From assembly GCA_015272395.1 (NCBI GenBank), contig JACYLQ010000002.1, positions 1 through 64,000 on the forward strand: a stretch of DNA of 64,000 nucleotides, given 5' to 3'. The translations under genes were made by a program, and so were the position numbers. This DNA is from Calothrix sp. C42_A2020_038 (lineage in GTDB: Bacteria > Cyanobacteriota > Cyanobacteriia > Cyanobacteriales > Nostocaceae). Numbering within the stretch: position 1 is the stretch's first letter; the number at the start of each line of letters is the position of its first letter. The notes under the pieces were generated by a model. It did not search any database and had not been told where the DNA came from. It worked only from the letters and a program-made list of their open reading frames with translations. Of this stretch, positions 37,601 to 46,634 are shown one piece after another.

Positions 37601-38929
37601 TTAGGGTTCTAAAAGTATATATAGAAATACTTCTAGCTTACTAAGTAGCTTTTTGACTTCATTCCAGGCTTCTTTTTCACTAACTGACTCTAAAGTAACT
37701 GGATGTTTTGGTTTAGTCTCACACCAGCGTTTTACTATACTGCTTATCGGTTGTACTCCATGCCAAAGCGGTAACAAACAAGCTGCTACCGTACTTTCCA
37801 GGTATACTGGCATAGCAGCAGGTAGAGTGATATACTTGCTGATTTCAAAGTTTTGCTGCTTTTCTATGCACTCTATTAGGTCTTCTTTTGCTTTAGGGTT
37901 TTGCAATTGTGGATGAAGATGCACTTTTCCATTAAACCAGTCAGTATCAGACCATTGAGAAACGGGTATGCCAAGTTTACCTTGCTGTGGATGACCACAC
38001 CAAAAATCAAGTAAGCGATTAATTGGATGTATTAACTCAAATAGATGTAGACGCTGTTCTATATCCAGTTCAGGTAGGTTCATACCAAGAAATATTGGTA
38101 AGTTTTCTGGTTCTTTAAATAAATCAGTCACTTCCCACAGGCGCCAATTTACCATACTGATAAATTCGATATCAGATTTTTGTAACATGTCAAACATTTG
38201 AGGAATAGTAAAGCCATTATCACCTTGCAATAGGTAATTCATTAGCACTGATTGCTTAGTTTCTTCTTTTTCAAAATTAGAATTCCAAGTTTTTACTTTG
38301 AGGTCAATCCCATCTTTTAAAGCCTTCATGATTTCTAAGACTATTTCTACTTCTAAATCTCCAGGGTTGCTCTCTGTTAATCCCATAATCTGAAACAGCT
38401 TTTGCGCTCTGAAGAATCCACTTCTTTGCAAAGCGCTATGTAAATTAGTGCGGATAATTCCCTCTGGTTTAAGAACCGATTTCATTACCTTTAAGGCAGC
38501 CACAGGGTCAGGAAGCAAGTATAGCATTTCATCGCAATTTATATAGTCAAATTCCATCCCCAAGTTCTGTAAATCATATATAGAAAGGGTGTGAAATTCT
38601 ACATGATCAAATCCGTGATGTTCCAAACGATAACGAGATAGTTTAACTGACTCTTCGGATATATCAATACCAACAATTTTTGCTCCTAGATTGGCTTCTG
38701 CAAGCATCAGTGATTTCCAACCACTACCGCATCCAGCATCTAAAATTACTTTGCCTTTCGTGTCTATAACTTTTTGATATCGTAAATAGTACGAAGTCAC
38801 TATATTATGTATAAATAAGGCATTCAAGTCATCTTTAGGAGAATCATCTAGTGCAGCTTGGGGATAAGGAGATGTTTCATACTGTTGGCGAATTTTCTCT
38901 AGCAACTCGGGTTGTTGACATTCCATCAT
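37601..38929 (-). CDS. Class I SAM-dependent methyltransferase
   Basis: 442 residues. N-terminal Rossmann methyltransferase at about 40-180: motif I VILDAGCGSGWKSLMLAE, KIVGIDISEESVKLS, YINCDEMLYLLPDP and MKSVLKPEGIIRTNLH. The C-terminal 250 residues are a domain of unknown fold with many Trp and Leu. Similar fusion proteins occur with surface glycan loci. The target could be a sugar or pilin residue. It precedes the pilin gene by about 120 bp on the same strand. Confidence 0.8.
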   Translation of the reverse strand: MMECQQPELLEKIRQQYETSPYPQAALDDSPKDDLNALFIHNIVTSYYLRYQKVIDTKGKVILDAGCGSGWKSLMLAEANLGAKIVGIDISEESVKLSRYRLEHHGFDHVEFHTLSIYDLQNLGMEFDYINCDEMLYLLPDPVAALKVMKSVLKPEGIIRTNLHSALQRSGFFRAQKLFQIMGLTESNPGDLEVEIVLEIMKALKDGIDLKVKTWNSNFEKEETKQSVLMNYLLQGDNGFTIPQMFDMLQKSDIEFISMVNWRLWEVTDLFKEPENLPIFLGMNLPELDIEQRLHLFELIHPINRLLDFWCGHPQQGKLGIPVSQWSDTDWFNGKVHLHPQLQNPKAKEDLIECIEKQQNFEISKYITLPAAMPVYLESTVAACLLPLWHGVQPISSIVKRWCETKPKHPVTLESVSEKEAWNEVKKLLSKLEVFLYILLEP

Positions 38930-39173
38930 AATTTCTCCTGATAATTATTAATTTCTACTACTTTCTTGCTCTTTAGTGAGGATTTCAACTCAAACTAAAA
39001 GCTATCGAATTAGTATGAATAGCTCTTTACTAAGAGCCGCTCAGGCTTTATTATTCCCAATTTTTAAAATTTCTAACATCTTTCAAATATTTGCCCTAGT
39101 CTTCCTAATGCACCAGCAACTGTAGAAGAAGATTATATGCCGGGACAACCAAACTTATCTGGGGTTCTTTGAA

Positions 39174-39290
39174 GATGTTTGAAAAGTCTAAAAATATACA
39201 TGAAACCCTTTGGTAAACCTCTCCCTGACACGCGGAGAGGCTTTGAAACCCTTATTTATTGTTGCCCTTCCTTTGTAGGATACTGCTGGC
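39174..39290. repeat. Dispersed intergenic repeat, copy B
   Basis: Starts TTTGAAAAGTCTAAAAATAT like the copy at 3891 and keeps the order of blocks: AACCTCTCCC, a GGAGAGGCTTTGAAACCC hairpin arm, CTTATTTATTGTTGCC, CTTCC. The central part differs (CTGACACGC in place of CCTTGTCGG). It lies 245 bp upstream of the methyltransferase start, in a 544 bp gap (38930-39473) without a gene. Confidence 0.7.
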
Positions 39291-39297
39291 TAAATAA

Positions 39298-39324
39298 GTT
39301 GGGTTCTGCTGCGCTACACCCAAC
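39298..39324. repeat. GTTGGGT hairpin repeat
   Basis: GTTGGGT (39298-39304) pairs with ACCCAAC (39318-39324) around CTGCTGCGCTAC. This is a hairpin commonly scattered between cyanobacterial genes. Here it adds to the repeat cluster in front of the NTRC gene. A promoter for NTRC should follow it; none is clear. Confidence 0.55.
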
Positions 39325-39473
39325 CTACATGCATCCTATTACGAGATTCTTGACGGCGCCTTACGGCACTATACTTTTTTTGCTTCGTTTTTTATTTTTC
39401 GTACCGTAACACACCCTACAATAATATGTTATGCTAAATTAAACGTAGTCGTTATGAGTTTGTATAAGTTGTT

Positions 39474-40835
39474 ATGACAAATCCCACAGTAGAAAACGTT
39501 GTAATTATAGGTTCTGGTCCTGCTGGTTATACCGCTGCTATATATGCGGGTCGCGCGAATCTGAAACCTGTTGTGTTTGAAGGTTTTCAAGCGGGGGGTT
39601 TACCTGGTGGGCAGTTAATGACGACGACAGAGGTAGAGAACTTTCCTGGCTTTCCTGATGGTATAACTGGACCTGAGTTGATGGATAAGATGAAGGCGCA
39701 GGCTCAAAGATGGGGTGCTGAGTTATATACTGAGGATGTGGTATCTGTTGATTTGAGTCAACGTCCATTTACTGTTCGCTCCCAAGAAAGGGAATTTAAA
39801 GCCCACAGCATTATCATAGCTACTGGTGCCACTGCAAAGCGGTTGGGTTTACCTAATGAACATAAATTTTGGAGTCGAGGCATAAGTGCCTGTGCAATTT
39901 GTGACGGAGCAACACCGATATTTCATGGTGCTGAACTGGCTGTAATTGGCGCCGGAGACTCAGCAGCAGAAGAAGCAATTTATCTGACTAAATACGGTTC
40001 CAAGGTAAACTTGCTTGTGCGTTCCGAAAAAATGCGCGCGTCGAAAGCAATGCAAGACCGTGTATTAAGTAACCCAAAAATAACCGTACATTGGAATACC
40101 GAAGCTGTAGATATTTTCGGTAACGGGCATATGGAAGGTGTGAAAGTCCGTAACAATAAGACGGGTGAAGAAAGTTTATTACATGTCAAGGGTCTATTTT
40201 ACGCCATCGGTCACAAACCAAATACATCTTTATTTCAAGGACAAATCGAACTTGATGAAGTCGGTTACATTGTTACCAAACCTGGTTCACCTGAAACAAG
40301 TGTAGAAGGTGTATACGCAGCTGGAGATGTACAAGACCATGAATATCGCCAAGCTATTACAGCCGCAGGTTCTGGATGTGCAGCAGCAATGTTAGCAGAA
40401 CGCTGGTTGTCGGCAAATGGCTTAATTCACGAATACAAACAGGCACACCACACACCAGACAACGAACTCGAACATCAACAAGAAGCGAAGGTAACTTCAA
40501 CCGAATTTGACATTAACACAACACGCCACGAAGGTGGATATGCACTGCGTAAACTATTCCACGAAAGCGATAGATTAATCGTTGTCAAGTATGTGGCACC
40601 TGGTTGCGGTCCATGCCACACCCTCAAACCCATCTTAAACAAAGTCGTAGACGAATTCGATGGTAAAATTCACTTCGTCGAAATCGACATTGACAAAGAC
40701 CGCGACATTGCTGAAAACGCTAACGTCACAGGTACACCTACAGTTCAGTTGTTTAAAGACAAAGAACTACTTAAAGAAGTCAAAGGTGTCAAGCAAAAAA
40801 GCGAATACCGCCAATTAATCGAAACCAATATCTAG
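39474..40835 (+). CDS. trxB: NADPH-thioredoxin reductase/thioredoxin fusion (NTRC)
   Basis: 453 residues. The reductase part (1-320) has FAD site [10 protein letters not shown], redox pair C140/C143 in CAICDG, NADPH site [13 protein letters not shown], and [12 protein letters not shown] linker leads to a thioredoxin domain (about 350-450) with GCGPC (in [14 protein letters not shown]) and TGTPTVQLF. This NTRC fusion passes electrons from NADPH to 2-Cys peroxiredoxins and other targets, balancing redox especially in the dark. It is typical of cyanobacteria and chloroplasts. Lone gene. Confidence 0.95.
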   Translation: MTNPTVENVVIIGSGPAGYTAAIYAGRANLKPVVFEGFQAGGLPGGQLMTTTEVENFPGFPDGITGPELMDKMKAQAQRWGAELYTEDVVSVDLSQRPFTVRSQEREFKAHSIIIATGATAKRLGLPNEHKFWSRGISACAICDGATPIFHGAELAVIGAGDSAAEEAIYLTKYGSKVNLLVRSEKMRASKAMQDRVLSNPKITVHWNTEAVDIFGNGHMEGVKVRNNKTGEESLLHVKGLFYAIGHKPNTSLFQGQIELDEVGYIVTKPGSPETSVEGVYAAGDVQDHEYRQAITAAGSGCAAAMLAERWLSANGLIHEYKQAHHTPDNELEHQQEAKVTSTEFDINTTRHEGGYALRKLFHESDRLIVVKYVAPGCGPCHTLKPILNKVVDEFDGKIHFVEIDIDKDRDIAENANVTGTPTVQLFKDKELLKEVKGVKQKSEYRQLIETNI

Positions 40836-41100
40836 ACAATTCCCAAAAACTAAATCAGCCATCTTGTAAGATGGGTATCCTTGCCATTAGTGTCAAGTTA
40901 AGCTTAAACTCATTAAGTCAATAAGCAATTATGCTTATAAATAAGGTTTTAAACGAACAAAAAACGAACTTTGAGATGGCACTATGAATGCTTTGTTCAT
41001 CTGCATAGGTCTTAGATACGGTACAAAATCAAGAAGAAAGTTCGTCTTTATACTTAGTTCTCAACAAAACCTCTCGTTGACAAATTGGTTTAAACCTTAA
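40836..41100. other. Gap before toxin remnant
   Basis: 265 bp. A 7 bp hairpin at 40859-40874 (CCATCTT/AAGATGG) may end the NTRC transcript. The rest holds no gene. Confidence 0.4.
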
Positions 41101-41364
41101 TTTGACACCAATGACGTTGATACGATTGAAGAGTCATCCTTTAACAACATGAAGGAACTTAGATTCCAGTTTAAAGGGTCGCCGTGGAGAATTCTTTTTG
41201 TTTTTGATCTACTGCGGAAAGCTATCCTCTTGGTAGGTGGCAACAAGCAAGGAAACAAACGATGGTACAAGGAGAATATTCCTATAGCTGATAAACGTTT
41301 TAAAGATCTTCAATATTATAAATTATGCAAAACCTTACTAGAATTACTCGTAACCCGGAAGTAA
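41101..41364 (+). pseudogene. Truncated RelE/HigB-like toxin
   Basis: Readable from 41101 but with the only plausible ATG at 41149. The frame reads VDTIEESSFNNMKELRFQFK, then WRILFVFDLLRKAILLVGGNKQ and KRWYKENIPIADKRF. This matches the second half of phage-derived Gp49/HigB-type toxins (about 110 residues, usually PYVD..KGS..KNMKELR...RVLFAFDP). The N-terminal half is lost behind a stop at 41098. Its 3' end runs 40 bp into the DUF433 gene. No matching HigA antitoxin follows. Confidence 0.65.
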
Positions 41365-41555
41365 TGGGTGGTAAACCTTGCATTCGAGGAATGCGTGTCA
41401 CCGTCGGCACTGTTGTTGGCTTACTAGCATCTGGACACTCACAGTCAGATATTCTAAAAGCTTACCCTTATTTAGAAGAAGCGGATATTTACGAATCACT
41501 TGCTTATGCAGCTTGGCGGGCAGAAGAAATTGAAGTACCTCTAGAGACCGCATGA
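41325..41555 (+). CDS. DUF433 antitoxin-like protein
   Basis: 76 residues with the family hallmark RNPEVMGGKPCIRGMRVTVGTVV and a helix-turn-helix-like C-terminal half (ILKAYPYLEEADIYESLAYAAWRAEEI). DUF433 proteins are usually the antitoxin to the PIN-like toxin encoded next to them. The stop overlaps the start of the following gene (ATGA), so translation is coupled. Confidence 0.88.
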   Translation: MQNLTRITRNPEVMGGKPCIRGMRVTVGTVVGLLASGHSQSDILKAYPYLEEADIYESLAYAAWRAEEIEVPLETA

Positions 41556-41923
41556 AAATATTAATTGATATGAACCTTTCACCTGATTGGGTTACACTCT
41601 TTAAAAGGTATAATATCGAAGCTTTACATTGGTCAACTGTTGGCGACCCCCGCGAACGCGATAGCGTAATTATGGAGTGGGCAAAAAATAATGATTACAT
41701 AGTCTTTACTCATGATTTAGACTTTGGTTCATTACTCGCTTTTACAGGAGTAGAGGCACCAAGTGTTATCCAAGTTCGTACCCAAGATGTTTTACCTACC
41801 AGTATTGAAAATCTTGTAATTTCTGCCATGCGTCAGTTTGAAGCAGAATTAGAGTTAGGTGCCCTCGTTACAATCGACCAAGCACAAATGAGGGTTAGAA
41901 TTTTACCAATTAGGTGCCTATAA
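41552..41923 (+). CDS. DUF5615 PIN-like toxin
   Basis: 123 residues. PIN-like nuclease fold with the acidic pattern of the Mut7-C/DUF5615 group: ILIDMNLSPDWV (Asp5), HWSTVGDPRERDSVIMEWAK, FTHDLDFGSLLA (Asp near 57 and 59) and VIQVRT. Probably an RNase toxin held by the DUF433 protein. Four-base overlap with it. The pair sits after a decayed toxin gene. Function inferred from family and context. Confidence 0.87.
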   Translation: MKILIDMNLSPDWVTLFKRYNIEALHWSTVGDPRERDSVIMEWAKNNDYIVFTHDLDFGSLLAFTGVEAPSVIQVRTQDVLPTSIENLVISAMRQFEAELELGALVTIDQAQMRVRILPIRCL

Positions 41924-41942
41924 GTTATCACACAAATCTGTG

Positions 41943-41970
41943 ACGGGCAGGGATGCCTGTTTCACAAGAA
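41943..41970. repeat. Dispersed GGGCAGG hairpin
   Basis: Relative of the hairpin at 20848-20871 with the same end (CACAAGA). CAGG and CCTG pair, with G-T wobbles outward. Sits 20 bp after the toxin gene, probably as a terminator. Confidence 0.5.
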
Positions 41971-42123
41971 GTGTCAACAATAGATATATTTGTTTTACAA
42001 TTTGTTACATTTAACCCAATTGAAACATTTTGTTACCGCGCGCGTTCAATTGGTTTAATATTCCATTGACAAAATCTTTATTATATATTATTACTCTTAA
42101 CTCATAACTCATAACTATAATAT

Positions 42124-43014
42124 ATGGCGGTTACAAAGAGTTCTCTACCGAAGTTTCTACAGCTTCCCCAAAATCCTAGTCTTTCGCAGAAGTTGATGTA
42201 TGTGGGGTTGGCTTTAACTTTATTTTTTATCTTCCTGGCATTTTTTGCGCCTATATTACAAGCAATTGGACTACTGCAAAATCCGACTGAGTTTCTCAGT
42301 AATCCTATGCATGAGGCGCCTTCCGGTAGATACTGGTTTGGTACCAGCCGTTTAGGGTACGACGTGTTTTCTCGCACTATGTTCGGCGCCCAAGCTGCAT
42401 TACAGGTGGTAATAGTCGCTACAGCACTGAGTATGGTAGTCGGTGTCCCACTGGGAATGTTGAGCGGTTATATGGGGGGCAAGTTGGATAAAGTATTACT
42501 ATTTATTATGGATAGTATTTATACTTTACCCGGACTATTACTTTCGGTAACACTCGCATTTGTGGTAGGACGTGGAATATTAAATGCTGCGATTGCGATT
42601 AGTATTGCTTACATACCTCAGTACTATCGTGTTGTTCGCAATCATACAGTTAGTGTCAAAACAGAAGTATTTATCGAAGCAGCACAAGCAATGGGCGCTA
42701 ATACTTGGCAGGTACTTAGCAAATATTTATTTTTTAATGTAATTCAAAGTGTACCTGTACTCTTTACCCTCAATGCTGCGGATGCCATTCTTGTATTAGG
42801 TGGTTTAGGATTTTTAGGTCTAGGACTTCCGGATGAAGTACCGGAATGGGGGCATGATTTAAAGCAAGCGTTAGAAGCTTTACCGACAGGAATTTGGTGG
42901 ACTACTTTATTTCCAGGTTTAGCACTAACGTTAATGGTCGTAGGTTTATCTTTATTTGGCGAAGGGCTGAATGAGTTTGTCAACCCACGCTTGCGAAAAC
43001 AAATTAGGAATTAA
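42124..43014 (+). CDS. DppC/OppC-type ABC transporter permease
   Basis: 296 residues. N-terminal OppC extension and one helix (LALTLFFIFLAFFAPILQAIG), then the BPD_transp_1 domain (about 90-290) with five helices and the EAA motif (EAAQAMGANTWQVLSKYLF). The DppC/OppC subfamily imports peptides or nickel. The usual DppB partner, ATPases and binding protein are not next to it, a common cyanobacterial situation, so they must lie elsewhere. Confidence 0.92.
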   Translation: MAVTKSSLPKFLQLPQNPSLSQKLMYVGLALTLFFIFLAFFAPILQAIGLLQNPTEFLSNPMHEAPSGRYWFGTSRLGYDVFSRTMFGAQAALQVVIVATALSMVVGVPLGMLSGYMGGKLDKVLLFIMDSIYTLPGLLLSVTLAFVVGRGILNAAIAISIAYIPQYYRVVRNHTVSVKTEVFIEAAQAMGANTWQVLSKYLFFNVIQSVPVLFTLNAADAILVLGGLGFLGLGLPDEVPEWGHDLKQALEALPTGIWWTTLFPGLALTLMVVGLSLFGEGLNEFVNPRLRKQIRN

Positions 43015-43033
43015 ATAAACCTTACATGTAATG

Positions 43034-43059
43034 TAAAGACGCAATTAATTGCGTCTCTA
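43034..43059. repeat. Palindromic AGACGCAATT repeat
   Basis: A perfect 20 bp palindrome (43037-43056, AGACGCAATT and its inverse) inside TAAAGACG..CGTCTCTA. A degenerate relative lies at 47180-47203. Probably a dispersed element that also ends the permease transcript. Confidence 0.7.
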
Positions 43060-43117
43060 CAAATCCAATTCATTTGTTAATCTATTGTTTGTTGTATTTA
43101 TAACAGAGAGTCTCGAC

Positions 43118-43303
43118 GTGAAAGATCACATTTCTTTAGTTGCCGCTGCTGCTGGTGGGTTTATGCTTTCGGTTGCTTTAACTGGGATATTACAGGGTAG
43201 ACCTGTAGCTAATATAACTAGTGAAGCTAGTTTTAACGTTTCTCCTGTCACTTATGTAAATATCAAAAAATCTGAAGTACACGAAATGAAGAAACTAGGC
43301 TAG
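43118..43303 (+). CDS. Small exported or membrane hypothetical protein
   Basis: 61 residues from GTG at 43118. A TTG start 69 bp earlier would lie beside the palindrome and is unlikely. One hydrophobic helix (ISLVAAAAGGFMLSVALTGIL, 5-25), then a polar C-terminal part (VANITSEASFNVSPVTYVNI). It could be a signal peptide plus a 35-residue peptide, or a membrane micro-protein. It ends 15 bp before the ROK kinase gene, so it may be co-transcribed. Family unknown. Confidence 0.45.
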   Translation: MKDHISLVAAAAGGFMLSVALTGILQGRPVANITSEASFNVSPVTYVNIKKSEVHEMKKLG

Positions 43304-43318
43304 GCAAAAAAACAACCA

Positions 43319-44224
43319 ATGACAAACAATAATATTCAAGTTATTGGGATTGACCTAGGTGGAACAGCTATAAAGTTGGGGAGGTTTACTGTTGACGGAG
43401 AAATATTACAGTCAATGACAGTAGCAACTCCTCAACCTCCTGCTCCTGAAATGGTTTTGAATGTTATAGTTCGCGCACTACAAGAGCTTGACCCAAATAA
43501 CCAAGCTGTAGCGATTGGTGTTGGAATGCCTGGACCTACCGACCCTTCAGGACGAATTGCCTTAGTATCTATTAACCTGCCTGGATGGCGTGATGTTCCC
43601 TTAGCCCAATGGATAGAGGAAAAGACAAAGTTACCGACTGTTTTGGCTAACGATGCTAACTGCGCTGGATTAGGTGAAGCTACTTTTGGCGCCGGTCGTC
43701 GATTCAAAAATTTTATTATGCTAACACTTGGTACTGGTGTTGGCGGCGCCGTTTTTATTGACGGCAAATTATTTATTGGACATCATGGTGCAGCAGGTGA
43801 GCTAGGATTGATTAGCTTACACTCAGATGGACCAGAGTGTAACAGCGGCAACCAAGGTTCTTTAGAACAATTTACTTCGATTCGAGCAATTCGGCGCCGT
43901 ACTGGTAAAGAACCATTTGAGTTAGGAAAATTAGCAGCAGCTGGTGACAAACAAGCTTTAAATTTTTGGCAAGAATACGGTCGTGATTTAGGTATTGGTT
44001 TAACAAGTTTAATTTACGTACTGACACCACAAGCTGTTTTAATCGGTGGTGGCGTAAGTGCAAGCGCGAAGTTTTTTTTACCTGCGGCTAAAGCCGAAAT
44101 TGAAAAACGAGTTTTTATTACATCGCGCGTTGGCTTAGAAATTTTACCAGCTGAGTTGGGTAATGCAGCAGGAATGTTAGGCGCCGCTAAGTTAGCATTA
44201 ACAAAATTTAGGGGTGACAATTGA
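43319..44224 (+). CDS. ROK-family sugar kinase (glucokinase-like)
   Basis: 301 residues. ATP site IGIDLGGTAIKLGRF, catalytic LANDANCAGLGEATFGAG (Asp near 103), and TLGTGVGGAVFIDG. Phosphorylates a hexose, probably glucose. The usual ROK zinc motif CGCGxxGCxE reads CNSGNQGSLE (about 165-174), so only one of its three cysteines remains and the site likely lacks zinc. The stop codon overlaps the TTG start of the next gene (TTGA). Confidence 0.9.
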   Translation: MTNNNIQVIGIDLGGTAIKLGRFTVDGEILQSMTVATPQPPAPEMVLNVIVRALQELDPNNQAVAIGVGMPGPTDPSGRIALVSINLPGWRDVPLAQWIEEKTKLPTVLANDANCAGLGEATFGAGRRFKNFIMLTLGTGVGGAVFIDGKLFIGHHGAAGELGLISLHSDGPECNSGNQGSLEQFTSIRAIRRRTGKEPFELGKLAAAGDKQALNFWQEYGRDLGIGLTSLIYVLTPQAVLIGGGVSASAKFFLPAAKAEIEKRVFITSRVGLEILPAELGNAAGMLGAAKLALTKFRGDN

Positions 44225-45081
44225 ATACTTTTAGTAGCTATAAATCAACAGCATCTCAATGGATTACTATTTTTGACTCGCCATTTTACCCAGATTCGTT
44301 GGATGAAGCTAGGGTGCTTTACGAGAAAGTTGTAGAGCGTTTTGGCGAATTAGTTGATAATGTAAGTAGCTCAACAAACTTATTAGAAGTGATTACTCAA
44401 GAACCTGACCCGCTTCGCATACAGCTTTTAAGAATATTTCGTCGATATGTGTCTCCCGACACCTCAGTAGAAATGACTAAGAATAAAGGTAAAATACCTA
44501 ATATTATTAGGGATTTTGGTAGTAGATTCCGTCAATTAGAAGAAGTTAGAAGCAACTTTAAAAGTCGTCCTGTTCCAGATGAAGCACTTATGGCTATTCT
44601 TCTTGAACAAAGTAAAAGAGGACAAAAGGGTTACGACTTAACAGAAGCATTCTTCCTATGGTTTGACAAAACATTTGGTAAAAATTATTTAATTCAAGGC
44701 CCTGTTCGAGCAGGAAAGGACGTAATGCTTAATAAAGTCCTTGACAATTGGGAAGCTCGAACACCTGCTGATATTCTTATTTCCCGCTTAGATGGAACTC
44801 TTTTAGTTGTGGGGTTTGCTCGCTATGACTCTGACCGAGGAGGTTCCCAGGAAGATGACAGAACAAGTGGTAATCGAGATAAGGTTACAGAAATTGTTAA
44901 GTATGCCGATACTTATAATTTACCTTTGAAAGTATTCTTTTTAAACGATGGACCAGGTTTACTTCTGGGTTCAATGTGGAATGATTATGTTAGTTTAGAA
45001 AATTACGGTCAAAACAGAGTAATGGTTTGCACTTTAAAAATGCTTGATCACAGGTTTACCAAAGATTGGCTTGAAAGTTAA
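44221..45081 (+). CDS. Probable type II restriction endonuclease
   Basis: 286 residues from TTG (GGGGTG site just upstream). Mostly alpha/beta, no signal. A PADILISRLDGTLLVVGFAR segment (about 182-201) could be the PD-(D/E)XK strand, followed by YDSDRGGSQEDDR. The later FFLNDGPGLLLGSMWNDY is strongly conserved in relatives as I recall them. Neighbouring gene 45056-46369 encodes a DNA methyltransferase in convergent orientation, and the two coding regions overlap by 26 bp. The nuclease call rests mainly on that context. Recognition site unknown. Codon use is more AT-rich than the ROK gene and has no GGCGCC. Confidence 0.65.
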   Translation: MNTFSSYKSTASQWITIFDSPFYPDSLDEARVLYEKVVERFGELVDNVSSSTNLLEVITQEPDPLRIQLLRIFRRYVSPDTSVEMTKNKGKIPNIIRDFGSRFRQLEEVRSNFKSRPVPDEALMAILLEQSKRGQKGYDLTEAFFLWFDKTFGKNYLIQGPVRAGKDVMLNKVLDNWEARTPADILISRLDGTLLVVGFARYDSDRGGSQEDDRTSGNRDKVTEIVKYADTYNLPLKVFFLNDGPGLLLGSMWNDYVSLENYGQNRVMVCTLKMLDHRFTKDWLES

Positions 45082-46369
45082 GTTTGCTATCCCAATCTTT
45101 TATTAAAGATTCATTTATAGTTTCTATTTCCGGGTGTTCCTCGATGTAAAAATCTAGACCACTATGTAAAACCCTGCTCGTATCTATCAAAGACATTTGT
45201 TGAGATTGAGAATTATTTCCATTAACAAAATCACCCATGACTTCGCTACCTTGAACTAAACGTTTAATTATTGTAGCTATAGCAAGGGGGGAATTATCGA
45301 TAGTTATCCATTGCCTGCCTAATTCTTCTGCTACAGCAGCAGTCGTTCCACTTCCTGCAAAAGCGTCTAGTACTAAATCTCCTGTGTTAGAAGAAGCAAG
45401 AATTATCCTTTTGAGTAAATCTGGATTTTTTTCTGTAGGGTAACCAGTAATTTTAATATTTTGGTTGTGAGCGTCTTTATAGTCTAGCCAAATATCTTGA
45501 ACTCCTATTCCTTGACTGTTGTCTAAATAAACTTTGCGTCTGGGGTTTCCTGTAGGGGACCAGTATATTTCTCCTCTTTTGTCCATCTCATCTAATGTTT
45601 CAGGAGTATATTGCCAGTGTTTGCCAGGAGGGGGTAACATTCCTCGCCAAGGTTGCCCTGTTGAACCTTTTCTAGTGCCTGGAGCATGAATTGGAACTTT
45701 TTTATACAGTCTTCCTGTTCGCTCTTCTACATATTGATACTCTTTTTTGATTGCGGTTTCAGTCCATACTTCAAAAGGTTGATTCCATGTGTACTTATCG
45801 GTCTTTGTATAAAATAATATATAATCAGCAATATTCCCGTATTGTTTGCGTGTATAGTTTTTAGGATTACACTTTTTTCTTGTTATCCAGTTACGGAAAT
45901 TTCTGGCGCCGAATATTTCGTCCATGATGATTTTGACAGGAAAAGCCATATTCTCGTCTAGATGGACATATATTGAGCCATGTTCAGATAATATCTCTTT
46001 TAGTAATATTAATCTCTGACGTAAAAATTCTAAATATTCTGCTCCTCCAATGCAGTCGTGGTAAGCATGGTCGCTTTTACGCGATTCAAAGCTACTTCCT
46101 GTGGCATAAGGAGGGTCTATATAAATTAATCCTATTTTGCCAGCGACTTTAGTGTCATTCAATAGTGAGCTTAATATTCTTAAATTGTCTCCATAAATTA
46201 ATTTATTTTTTGGATGTTTATCTACTGTAACAACATGTTTTAATTTTGCTGGTTGGGTAGTTAGTATATGTTCTGCTGGAATTTTGCCTTCGTAATTTAA
46301 TTGAAAGGATATACTTTTATTTATTGAGTTACTGATATAACTGTTTTTTCCAGGTATTCCTGTTGCCAT
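45056..46369 (-). CDS. Site-specific DNA methyltransferase, beta class
   Basis: 437 residues. Motif IV comes first (YIDPPYATGSSF, about 85-96) and motif I last (LDAFAGSGTTAAVAEELGRQW, about 340), with the motif X KLIYGDNLRILSSL near 55. This order is the beta class, as in type III Mod and some N6-adenine/N4-cytosine enzymes; the DPPY form favours N6-adenine. The middle (170-320) should hold the target-recognition domain. It pairs with the endonuclease gene tail to tail. Confidence 0.9.
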   Translation of the reverse strand: MATGIPGKNSYISNSINKSISFQLNYEGKIPAEHILTTQPAKLKHVVTVDKHPKNKLIYGDNLRILSSLLNDTKVAGKIGLIYIDPPYATGSSFESRKSDHAYHDCIGGAEYLEFLRQRLILLKEILSEHGSIYVHLDENMAFPVKIIMDEIFGARNFRNWITRKKCNPKNYTRKQYGNIADYILFYTKTDKYTWNQPFEVWTETAIKKEYQYVEERTGRLYKKVPIHAPGTRKGSTGQPWRGMLPPPGKHWQYTPETLDEMDKRGEIYWSPTGNPRRKVYLDNSQGIGVQDIWLDYKDAHNQNIKITGYPTEKNPDLLKRIILASSNTGDLVLDAFAGSGTTAAVAEELGRQWITIDNSPLAIATIIKRLVQGSEVMGDFVNGNNSQSQQMSLIDTSRVLHSGLDFYIEEHPEIETINESLIKDWDSKLNFQANLW

Positions 46370-46634
46370 GTAAGTGTTAATTTTATTGGTATGTTTGTCT
46401 ATATTACTTGATAAGTGAATAAAGGTTAAGCGTTCTGTACGGTTGGTGGTGCGTAACTGCGTTTAAATTTTTCATTTTTGTTTTGGTTTTTTCGTGCAGT
46501 CAGGCGCTACGAGACATTGCTTAATATTTTAGGCGCCTAACAATGTTGTTTCAAAGCAGTTTTTTAACTAAGCCCTCTTGTAGAGGACTTACGCTATTAG
46601 CATGGGGTTTGCAACCCCTATGCGGGTCTTATAA

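Noticed and set aside
46604..46618. GGGGTTTGCAACCCC hairpin as terminator
   Set aside because: No T run on either strand and no gene end close by; left as a short palindrome.
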